Assembly: GCA_009774585.1 (NCBI GenBank)
Contig: VSOA01000172.1
Span: forward strand, 1-8,049
Direction: 5' to 3'
From: Lachnospiraceae bacterium
Lineage (GTDB): Bacteria > Bacillota > Clostridia > Lachnospirales > Lachnospiraceae
Length of the DNA: 8,049 bases
Every line of letters starts with the position of its first letter. The first letter of the stretch is position 1. Below the pieces are notes generated by a model. It saw nothing but the letters and a program-made list of their open reading frames with translations, did not search any database and was not told the origin of the DNA. The position numbers and the translations under genes were made by a program. This document shows, piece by piece, positions 1 through 6,840 of the stretch.

Positions 1-2888
1 AGATTTCCCACAGGCCGTCTGTGTCCTGTAGAATTATCTAACACTTCAAGGTCAAGGAAATTATTACTTCTCTTACCAAGAGAATCCTCCTGACGATACA
101 GTTCATATTGTCCGTTACTCATCGGCAGTAGCCGCCTGTTCGCGGCAGCGATAATCCCATCAAATCCCGCAGCCTGTATGTATTGCTCCAATGTAATCTT
201 TCCGTTTCCGGTTGTACCTTTGACCAGATTATAAAGCCGTTGACAGATTGCATTCTCTTTACGCGCTTTTTCTAATTCTTCTTTTCTGTCAAGAATGCTC
301 TTCTGTTTCTCTTCATTCGTATGGATTCTGTTTTCGCTATTGTTACAGTTCTTTCTGATCAAATCTATATTTACACTCTGCCCATCGCATACGGCCTTTA
401 ATCCTTCAATGTCTACCACCTTTTTTCCTTTTGCATCGGACACAGCATCCGCAAGCTGTTTTTCATTCGTCACAACGGTCTGATGATATTCATTGATCAC
501 CTTGTCCGACAAAGCAATATCGCTTTCATCCACAACATATACCAGCATTTCCTCTACAGCGGAGAATCCATTTGCACGGACTTCCTGATCCAGCTTCTTC
601 TTTAAATCTTCCGTGTCCTTTTCCTGCTGTTTCAGACTGCCATTCAATGTCGTTAGCTCTGACATGGCAGCGGTAACATTCTTATCCGCTTTTATCTTTT
701 CCTCCTCTGCTTTCGAAATATCATTTAGTATCTCGTTCTTCCTTGTTTCTGCCCGTTTTCTCTGTCTTTTCGCAGTTTCCCAATCAGGAAAACTCAAATT
801 CTCATACGTCTTTAATACGGCTATTGTTTCCGCCAGATCCTGTTTCGTTTTCTGCCTGTTTTCCCTGAGTTCTTCTCTTTTCGAATTAAGCTTCTCCGTT
901 TCGTCTCCCCGTGCAGCTTCGAGATCCTTCTCAGCCTTGTCAAGTGTTCTGCAATCTTCATCAAGGGAAATGCATTTTCTATTGTTTTCCTCTGACATTA
1001 CCCCCGCCTGCATTTTTGCTTCCTTTACTGCCCCAAGCAGTTCCTCAAGAGACGCTTCCTTCCTATCCATCTTAAGAAACGGGCTTTCCATACAATCCAA
1101 TATCGATATCCTAAGCCGCCCCTCGAACTCTTCTAATGATGTCTTTGCTTTTTCTGCTTCCGTATTTGTATTGTTCTTTTCCTCTTGCTGCACAGACTCT
1201 TGTTCCTGAAGTCTTTTGAAATCATCTTCTGTAATCGAAGCCTCTTTCAGCTTAGCCGGCTCCGGATGATGCACGGAACCACATACCGGACATTTCTCTC
1301 CTTCTACAAGCTTTGCTGCTAAAATACCTGCTCTGCTGTCTTCCAGAATACGTTCAGCCTCTTCCCTCCTGCCACTCACCTCTTCATATTTACTGCGCGC
1401 ATCTATAAATGCCTGCTGTTTTGCAGAAAGTTCTTTTTTTCTTTTTTCCCTTTCCGGAATCTGATGGTCTATGATTACATTTAAATCCGCCAAAAGTTCC
1501 TTTATCTTATCATTCTCGTTTTTTGCCTCTATCCGCTTGGCCGGTTGATCTTTTAATTCCTTGACCGTCTTATGAAGGGCTTTTATCTTCTCCTCAAGAG
1601 ACTTCTCACACTCTTTTATATCCGCCTCTTCAATGCGGATCTTTTGATCCTGCTCTTCAAGTTCTTTCCGTTTCCCTTCGAGTTCTTCTTTCTGCTGGTA
1701 TTTCTGTTCTTCGTCGGCAATCCTGCTTATCGTCTGTTTTAATATGTCAGCCTCCGGTTCCAGTTTTCTAGCAGCATTAAGCGCATCTTCAGCCTGCTTT
1801 GCAGCCGCCTTCGCCGTTTCCAGATTGGACTTTGTTGTTTGAATCTTTTTTCGGGTTAAAGATACCTCATCGCATTTTATCGTCCACGCAGTATAAGCCG
1901 GATTCACATTCCGCGTGGCTTTCTTTTGTTTATCCACAAGCAGGATTATTTCATCAATTTCCGCCTTTCTTTCTTCAAGCTCCCCTTTTTCTTTTGCAAG
2001 TTTATCCCTTTTCTCGATGAAGCTGTTATTGGTTTTAGCAAGCGCAAGCTTCTCTTTGTTCTTCTCAAGTTCCGCTTCAGCCTTTACCAAATCAGCTTTC
2101 ATGCACTCTAATTTCCTTCTGTCTGACATGATTAGCTGCTCTATCAGGCTTAAGATTTCTTCCAAATTCCATGCGCTCCCGGATCGTCCGGCCCTGCTCT
2201 TAAGCTCTTCCAATTCACCAAAAAGCCCGTCCTCCTTATTTGCCGATACGTCCTCAAAATGCTGAATAATACTGCTTTCAGCGTTTACTTTAATCTTATA
2301 GCTTGCATCCATTCGGTCTTTCAACTTGTACTCTATATTTTTATAGCCGTTCGTCAAAAAAATAGTGCGCAATATCTCTGTTCTCTGATCCGTTTTGGCA
2401 TTCAATAAATCCCAAAATTCCCCTTGCGCTATCATCACAATTTGTTTAAACTGCTTCTCATCAATGTGCAGCAGTTCCTTTACAGCATTATTAACCTGAG
2501 TCAGGCCCTCTATCGGCGCCTGCCCCTCCTCGTAAAGAACCGCCTTTTCCTTCTCTAATATCACACCGGAGCCGCGTTGTTTCTTCCTTTCATAAGACGG
2601 TTGTCTCCAGACATGAAATTCACGCCCCTGATGTGAAAAATAAAAATCCACATAGCTCTGGGCGGAGTCCGCGGCATATTCGCTTCTTAAATTTTTCGTA
2701 TCTCTGTATGTTCCGCTGGTCGTTCCATATAATGCAAAACAGATGGCGTCAAATATCGTAGTTTTCCCCGCGCCGGTGTCCCCGGATATCAAAAACAATC
2801 CCTTTTCTTCAAAGGCGTCAAACTTTATCTCCGGAAGTTTTCCTGCATAGGGACCGATCGCACTTATAATCAATTTACTCGGCTTCAT
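1..2888 (-). CDS. sbcC: Exonuclease SbcC, ATPase subunit of SbcCD (partial, C-terminal end outside window)
   Basis: SbcC is the Rad50-like ABC ATPase of the SbcCD complex, which cleaves DNA hairpins and degrades blocked double-strand ends in the cytoplasm. I read one continuous frame of 962 codons with no stop. It begins MKPSKLIISAIGPYAGK, a typical SbcC N-terminus. The Walker A motif GDTGAGKTT is at residues 36-44 and the Q-loop is near Gln155 (AQGEFWDLL). Long Glu/Lys-rich coiled-coil arms flank the zinc hook CPVC at residues 533-536. The frame then returns to a globular part with the conserved LEQYIQAAGFD and NRRLLPMSNGQYEL stretches. The window edge cuts the gene at TGHRRPVGN, directly before the expected signature and Walker B motifs. 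Full members have about 1050-1130 residues, so roughly 100-150 are missing. The ATG at 2888 is chosen because it restores the family's usual start and has AGGTG six bases upstream; it overlaps sbcD by 14 bases. A TTG at 2873 is the less likely alternative. Confidence 0.97.
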   Translation of the reverse strand, partial: MKPSKLIISAIGPYAGKLPEIKFDAFEEKGLFLISGDTGAGKTTIFDAICFALYGTTSGTYRDTKNLRSEYAADSAQSYVDFYFSHQGREFHVWRQPSYERKKQRGSGVILEKEKAVLYEEGQAPIEGLTQVNNAVKELLHIDEKQFKQIVMIAQGEFWDLLNAKTDQRTEILRTIFLTNGYKNIEYKLKDRMDASYKIKVNAESSIIQHFEDVSANKEDGLFGELEELKSRAGRSGSAWNLEEILSLIEQLIMSDRRKLECMKADLVKAEAELEKNKEKLALAKTNNSFIEKRDKLAKEKGELEERKAEIDEIILLVDKQKKATRNVNPAYTAWTIKCDEVSLTRKKIQTTKSNLETAKAAAKQAEDALNAARKLEPEADILKQTISRIADEEQKYQQKEELEGKRKELEEQDQKIRIEEADIKECEKSLEEKIKALHKTVKELKDQPAKRIEAKNENDKIKELLADLNVIIDHQIPEREKRKKELSAKQQAFIDARSKYEEVSGRREEAERILEDSRAGILAAKLVEGEKCPVCGSVHHPEPAKLKEASITEDDFKRLQEQESVQQEEKNNTNTEAEKAKTSLEEFEGRLRISILDCMESPFLKMDRKEASLEELLGAVKEAKMQAGVMSEENNRKCISLDEDCRTLDKAEKDLEAARGDETEKLNSKREELRENRQKTKQDLAETIAVLKTYENLSFPDWETAKRQRKRAETRKNEILNDISKAEEEKIKADKNVTAAMSELTTLNGSLKQQEKDTEDLKKKLDQEVRANGFSAVEEMLVYVVDESDIALSDKVINEYHQTVVTNEKQLADAVSDAKGKKVVDIEGLKAVCDGQSVNIDLIRKNCNNSENRIHTNEEKQKSILDRKEELEKARKENAICQRLYNLVKGTTGNGKITLEQYIQAAGFDGIIAAANRRLLPMSNGQYELYRQEDSLGKRSNNFLDLEVLDNSTGHRRPVGN

Positions 2889-4032
2889 TTATAACACCTG
2901 CCTCTCGTGCCGCTGTCCTCATTACATCCATTTCTTCTTCTGTAATCTCACAACCGTACATCAGCCTGTAAAAATCTCCAATCAGCTCCGGAAATGATTT
3001 GTTCTCGGCAATCCTGCTGATATCTACATGTTCAATCGCTCTTGTATGTGAATTGTCATAGTCAATTCGAACTGTATTCGGATATACCTGTTGGAAGATT
3101 CCCATTGCATCGTTGATGATATCCTCATCTGTCAGCGTGGCATAAATAAAATCCTCCGGTGCTTTTACATTCTTTTTATCCAGCAGTTCCATCAACGTCC
3201 CCTTCATATGCCTTACATCTCTCATAGGCTTTAAGGGAACAAGTTCTATCTTAACCCCTTCCCCCACTGATACCGTAATCAGAGGAACCGACTTCTCATT
3301 ATTCGCTTCGCTAAGAGAATATTTAAGAGGAGAACCTGCATACCGAACCTCATCTCTTCCGACTCTCTGAGGAGAATGAATATGGCCTAGTGCAACATAA
3401 TCAAAATCCTCAAAGCAATCATATCCGATTTTTTCAACCATACCCACACTCTGCGTTCCAGCGCCCTCAGAGCCTGCAAGTGCAGGATCCTCTCCTCTTC
3501 CTGAAACAAACTGATGCGCCACCAAAATATTTTTATTGTTCTTATTTATAGATGTATTTCTTATAATAGTTCGAACGGCATCATCGTAGCTCTCTATATC
3601 CTCATCTGCAAAATAGTGTCTTATCTGAGAAGCTTTTACAAACGGAAGCATATATATATCAATCTCCGTATCCCCATCGGCAAAACTCTCTTTATGAAGT
3701 GTTCCGTCAAAGACAGCCGATATGAATATCTGATTAGATGCAAACAGAGTACTCCCGTAGTTCAAACGATCATCCGAATCATGGTTTCCGCTTACCATAA
3801 ATACTTTTATTCCTTTATCTGCCAGTTTGCTTAGGAAATAATCCAAAAGTCTAGTAGACGCCTCGCTTGGTACTGATTTATCATACACATCCCCGGCAAT
3901 AAACACGCCGTCTACAGATTCTTTATCTGCGATATCAAGAATCTGATCAAGGATATACCTCTGATCCCCAATCAAGTCAAAATCATTCAATGTCTTTCCT
4001 AAATGTAAATCTCCTAAATGCAGAAATTTCAT
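2875..4032 (-). CDS. sbcD: Exonuclease SbcD, Mre11-like nuclease subunit of SbcCD
   Basis: SbcD is the metal-dependent nuclease subunit (calcineurin-like phosphoesterase fold) that works with SbcC on hairpins and blocked DNA ends. The 385 residues match the usual family length of about 380-400. The phosphoesterase motifs appear in order: GDLHLG with Asp8 and His10, GDVYD with Asp48, GNHDS with Asn83-His84-Asp85, VAHQ with His173, and GHIHSPQ with His217 and His219. These are the residues expected to hold the two catalytic metal ions, so the enzyme looks intact. The ATG at 4032 has a good ribosome binding site (AAAGGA at 4038-4043, five bases away). The end overlaps the start of sbcC by 14 bases, which points to one operon with coupled translation. 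I see no convincing LexA-type operator upstream. Confidence 0.97.
   Translation of the reverse strand: MKFLHLGDLHLGKTLNDFDLIGDQRYILDQILDIADKESVDGVFIAGDVYDKSVPSEASTRLLDYFLSKLADKGIKVFMVSGNHDSDDRLNYGSTLFASNQIFISAVFDGTLHKESFADGDTEIDIYMLPFVKASQIRHYFADEDIESYDDAVRTIIRNTSINKNNKNILVAHQFVSGRGEDPALAGSEGAGTQSVGMVEKIGYDCFEDFDYVALGHIHSPQRVGRDEVRYAGSPLKYSLSEANNEKSVPLITVSVGEGVKIELVPLKPMRDVRHMKGTLMELLDKKNVKAPEDFIYATLTDEDIINDAMGIFQQVYPNTVRIDYDNSHTRAIEHVDISRIAENKSFPELIGDFYRLMYGCEITEEEMDVMRTAAREAGVINEAE
2895..2899 (-). promoter_or_regulatory. Ribosome binding site of sbcC, inside sbcD
   Basis: AGGTG lies six bases before the ATG at 2888, within the last codons of sbcD. It decides the sbcC start in favour of ATG at 2888 over the TTG at 2873, and fits translational coupling of the two subunits. 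Confidence 0.7.
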
Positions 4033-4126
4033 GTTCTTCCTTTCTTGTGGTATTTAATTGACGTTATTCGTAGTACATTTTATTGCTGAAAGCAGCATAA
4101 AATCATTATTTTTGTATGGCGTATTT
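4033..4126. other. Spacer between the restriction endonuclease gene and sbcD
   Basis: This 94-base AT-rich gap holds the sbcD ribosome binding site and a small hairpin (TGCTG, loop of four, CAGCA, 4084-4097). The hairpin has only five base pairs and no run of T after it on the minus strand, so it is a poor terminator. I could not find a -35/-10 pair that I would defend. A TAAAAT hexamer follows the hairpin on the minus strand but has no matching -35. The sbcDC genes may therefore have a weak promoter here or be partly read through from the restriction genes. Confidence 0.4.
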
Positions 4127-5077
4127 TTATTTGCATGATTTCTTGCCATCCAATAGCTTCTTCCTCGGTCCTAAAAATATATCTCCATTCAAATGTATCA
4201 TATGCTCCGGCATCTCCGCTATCCAGACTTCCGTTTCCCATGCCAAGGTTTCTGAAAATCTCTTATAAGTCTTAAAATCAAGAAATGCTGTTACAAAGAT
4301 TTTCCCTGCTGTTACACTCTTTGTCATTTCAGATATTTCCAATATTCTTTTAGAATCCATCAGTCCTACGGAAGTCACTGATTCAACAAAATATATCCAG
4401 TCCTTATCTTCTCTATACAAAACCACATCCGGCATCTTGTCATGTAAAGTTATTTCAAACCCCAATTCTTTCAACTTATCAACATTCTTTACCAAATCTT
4501 TCTCTACGGTATCGCCAACATACAAACATTCTGAATTTGGGGCAAAGCGTGGGGCAAATTCCTCAATTATAGCTTTCTGTAATTCATTGTGCTTGCCTGT
4601 AGAAAATTGAAAATCAGCTCCATTTATGCACACCGGCATCATTGTCATTTTCTTTTTTGAAGCATACATATCTACCAGTTTTTCATGATATTTTAAAAAT
4701 CGACTTATAGATTTCTGCCAATCTGATGTTTGAAAAACCCTTATCATCTGCAATGTTTCTTCTGTAAGCCTATACCTATAATTAGGACTGTTTGTGGCTC
4801 TTCCATTATCCTCTACAAGTGCGGCATTGCGAAAATGATGTAATGCCTGCTTACGAAAAGTCTCCCTGCTGTTTTCCGCATAAGTCAATCCATAATATGT
4901 ATTCGCAAACTGGATAATATCATGAATACGAATCCACTCATTTCCAGCATCTTTCCATAATGTATCCTGCTTTATCCCTGCCATCGCCAGTAGTACATAA
5001 CAGCAAATATCTGCCTGTTGTGCTTTAGGCATTCCGAGCATTCTAAGAATTTCTCTTGCCTCATCAAGTTTACCCAC
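4127..5077 (-). CDS. Type II restriction endonuclease, BsuBI/PstI family
   Basis: This enzyme is predicted to cut double-stranded DNA at a six-base palindrome; the founding members BsuBI and PstI recognise CTGCAG. Its 316 residues equal the length I recall for R.BsuBI. The N-terminal part (about residues 1-135) looks like the winged-helix recognition domain of the family. The C-terminal part carries the PD-(D/E)XK-like catalytic core: PDVVLY with Asp217, then FVESVTSVG with Glu232, matching the family's PD...ExVTS pattern. It is followed by GKIFVTAF (259-266) and the typical WETEVWIAEMPEHMIHLNG (280-298). The start is GTG at 5077, supported by GGAGGG five bases upstream, and it overlaps the methyltransferase stop by eight bases. 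The rare start codon may lower endonuclease output relative to the methyltransferase. No frameshift or missing key residue is seen. The exact specificity is inferred from the family only. Confidence 0.93.
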   Translation of the reverse strand: MGKLDEAREILRMLGMPKAQQADICCYVLLAMAGIKQDTLWKDAGNEWIRIHDIIQFANTYYGLTYAENSRETFRKQALHHFRNAALVEDNGRATNSPNYRYRLTEETLQMIRVFQTSDWQKSISRFLKYHEKLVDMYASKKKMTMMPVCINGADFQFSTGKHNELQKAIIEEFAPRFAPNSECLYVGDTVEKDLVKNVDKLKELGFEITLHDKMPDVVLYREDKDWIYFVESVTSVGLMDSKRILEISEMTKSVTAGKIFVTAFLDFKTYKRFSETLAWETEVWIAEMPEHMIHLNGDIFLGPRKKLLDGKKSCK

Positions 5078-6557
5078 AGTATCCCTCCAATATCATATTA
5101 CAGTTATTTTCCGACATATCCCGGCTTTTCATTAGTTTCCTGCCCATTTCCTGTATGCTTTCTAAATCAGGCACAGGCATTGCATTAATTTCTGTCGAAT
5201 TTACTTGCGTTGAACCATTCAGAATCCTATAATATTCATCGTAAAGCGTAGAATTAAAAATTACATACAATCCATACACAAGACATTCTGACATTTCCGT
5301 TATCAATCCATCTACAAAATTTATCTTATTCTGTGTGCTGATTTTCGTATACTGTGGATATTTCTTTGATAAATATACCCCACACTGCAGTCTGCGTCTT
5401 TCTTCTTTTGCAGTAAAACGCTTGACAAACAGATAGTTTCGATTATCCTGCATCAATCCCTTTTGATCTGTTACCACATACTCGTGTTCTTTCTGTATAG
5501 GGAACTGCACCTCTCCTTGTTTAATATGCTGTGAATAAAAGAGTGGAATTGCACCTTCCTCTGCATCATCACGAAGTATCTCACGATTGCGAAAATCAAC
5601 TGTCAATCCCGTTTTCATCTTTAGCCCAATATCCGGTAATGTTTTATCAAATCTATGCAATCGTTCCAATACAGAAACTTCTTTTTCGTCTGTTACTAAA
5701 TAAACATAATAATCATCTCCCGAAACCACGAGGCTATACGGCACTGTCAACGAAGTCAGATTATCAAAATCATTATTTGACTGCGAAGAAGTAATTGTAA
5801 CCTTGTCCGGCGTTTGATTTGTCTTTTCTACTTTTATTATAATCGTTTCCTGCAAGACATCTTCCTTATCAAATACCTTATTCCTGCTTACAAATAAATG
5901 AATATGCTCTAATTTCCCTTCTGTCAGAAAATACTGTCTAAATCTCTTGAAATAAGCCCCGGAAGTCCATGAACGAGGGATAATATATACCATCTCTCCC
6001 TCATTATCAAGATTAAATAATCCCATTGCCGCAAAAATGAAATATAAATTGGGGGCGCCATAACAGACTCCCGGCATAGCCGTTGCTTCCGGCGCATCTT
6101 TAGATATCTTCATATATGGAGGATTACCAATAACAAAATCATATTTCTTAGGATCAGGATTGCCACCCAACATATGGTTAAAGTCCAAATGCTGGCTTGT
6201 AATATAATTATCTGTAATAATATTAATTCGAATATCTTTTTTTGAATTTGTTTGATAAGTATGCAGGTTTTCTCTTAACAATCCCAAAATATTGTCATCA
6301 TTCTCATAACAAGTCAGTTCTATCGTCTGAACAGAAGCCATCCGCTCCAATCGTTCTAAAAGCGCACACGACAATATGCCTGAACCTGCCCCTGCATCTA
6401 AAACACTGACTTTAGATCGGTTGTCAGGAATATTATATAATTCAGCCATAAAACGTGCTGTTTCTTTACTTGTAAAAAACTGACCATATTTTTTGCGCTC
6501 TTTTTTAGGCATACCACCAATATATCTATTTGTGCGTTCAATAATACAATCTAACAT
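5070..6557 (-). CDS. Type II DNA N6-adenine methyltransferase, M.BsuBI/M.PstI type
   Basis: This enzyme transfers a methyl group from S-adenosylmethionine to adenine in the recognition site and so protects the host DNA from the adjacent endonuclease. At 495 residues it is close to M.BsuBI and M.PstI, which I recall as about 500. Motif X (KKYGQFFTS, about 22-30) comes first, then the SAM-binding motif I DAGAGSG (54-60), an acidic motif II region around YENDD (84-88), and the catalytic motif IV NPPY at 145-148. This order is that of gamma-class amino-methyltransferases. The C-terminal half would hold the target recognition domain; it keeps the family-like SRNKVFDKEDVLQETIII and a STQVNSTEINAMPVPD end. 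The ATG at 6557 has AGAGGA five bases upstream. The stop overlaps the endonuclease GTG by eight bases. The gene is visibly AT-rich (14 of 60 bases are G or C in 6181-6240), unlike the flanking genes. Confidence 0.94.
   Translation of the reverse strand: MLDCIIERTNRYIGGMPKKERKKYGQFFTSKETARFMAELYNIPDNRSKVSVLDAGAGSGILSCALLERLERMASVQTIELTCYENDDNILGLLRENLHTYQTNSKKDIRINIITDNYITSQHLDFNHMLGGNPDPKKYDFVIGNPPYMKISKDAPEATAMPGVCYGAPNLYFIFAAMGLFNLDNEGEMVYIIPRSWTSGAYFKRFRQYFLTEGKLEHIHLFVSRNKVFDKEDVLQETIIIKVEKTNQTPDKVTITSSQSNNDFDNLTSLTVPYSLVVSGDDYYVYLVTDEKEVSVLERLHRFDKTLPDIGLKMKTGLTVDFRNREILRDDAEEGAIPLFYSQHIKQGEVQFPIQKEHEYVVTDQKGLMQDNRNYLFVKRFTAKEERRRLQCGVYLSKKYPQYTKISTQNKINFVDGLITEMSECLVYGLYVIFNSTLYDEYYRILNGSTQVNSTEINAMPVPDLESIQEMGRKLMKSRDMSENNCNMILEGYCG
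5083..5088 (-). promoter_or_regulatory. Ribosome binding site of the endonuclease, inside the methyltransferase gene
   Basis: GGAGGG lies five bases before the GTG at 5077 and within the last codons of the methyltransferase (Leu-Glu-Gly). It fixes GTG as the start and means that endonuclease translation probably depends on ribosomes finishing the methyltransferase. Confidence 0.8.
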
Positions 6558-6597
6558 CTTTTTCCTCTGCTTTCATACGTCCCACTACATTCAGCTA

Positions 6598-6726
6598 TTA
6601 TATCTCATTATATGCCCTCTCCAATAGAAGCTTTGCCCTTTCAAAATCTGCTGCATCTGATTGACTGTGTGCAATCATATTTTGTAAAATCATGCGCAAC
6701 ACAAATAGCACATGGAACAGACCCAT
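6598..6726 (-). other. Possible 42-residue open frame or gene remnant in the methyltransferase leader
   Basis: A short frame starts at ATG 6726 and ends at TAA 6598, 40 bases before the methyltransferase start. Its second half (SQSDAADFERAKLLLERAY) looks like an amphipathic helix and is coding-like in composition, but no ribosome binding site precedes the ATG. An overlapping second frame (6641-6763, no ATG) reads with two CxxC-like cysteines (VPCAIC) before joining the same region. This is what a small gene broken by a frameshift would look like. It does not show a recognisable helix-turn-helix, so I do not call it a controller protein. It may simply be untranslated leader. Confidence 0.25.
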
Positions 6727-6775
6727 CTATGTTGTCAGATGATGTACATTCCTTTACTTCTTTTCAATTTTTTTA

Positions 6776-6804
6776 ATTTTAGCACACCTGTATACACTTT
6801 TCCA
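6776..6804 (-). promoter_or_regulatory. Predicted promoter of the restriction-modification operon
   Basis: On the minus strand a TGGAAA -35 box (6799-6804, four of six matches) is separated by 17 bases from a TAAAAT -10 box (6776-6781, five of six matches). The -10 box is preceded by TGC, an extended -10. Transcription would begin near 6769, leaving a leader of roughly 210 bases before the methyltransferase ATG. It sits just downstream of the lipoprotein terminator, which fits an independent transcription unit. Confidence 0.5.
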
Positions 6805-6810
6805 CTGATT

Positions 6811-6840
6811 TCAAAAGAATAGCCGGGAAGGTCCCCGGCT
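6811..6840 (-). terminator. Intrinsic terminator of the lipoprotein gene
   Basis: On the minus strand AGCCGGG pairs with CCCGGCT (6840-6821) across a six-base loop, followed by the T-rich tail ATTCTTTT. The first base of the stem is the last base of the TGA stop codon at 6840, so termination follows translation at once. The plus strand has no T-run after the hairpin, so it works in one direction. It isolates the lipoprotein gene from the restriction genes. Confidence 0.88.

Noticed and set aside
613..1209. A 198-codon plus-strand open frame opposite sbcC
   Set aside because: It is the antisense of the Glu/Lys-rich coiled-coil arms of SbcC, which automatically yields Ser/Phe/Leu-rich nonsense. 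The minus strand carries a continuous, clearly recognisable protein there.
1799..2265. Overlapping plus-strand frames opposite the N-terminal part of sbcC
   Set aside because: Same antisense effect; no ribosome binding sites, no recognisable domains, and three of them overlap each other.
1..2888. sbcC as a truncated pseudogene lacking its signature and Walker B motifs
   Set aside because: The frame is still open at the window edge and stops exactly before where those motifs are expected, so this is a window cut, not a gene defect.
4084..4097. Hairpin TGCTG-loop-CAGCA as terminator of the restriction operon
   Set aside because: Only five base pairs and no T-run follows on the minus strand; too weak to call.
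4033..4126. LexA/DinR operator for the sbcDC repair genes
   Set aside because: No GAAC-N4-GTTC-like element is present in the spacer; the nearest string (CGAATAACGTC) does not form the palindrome.
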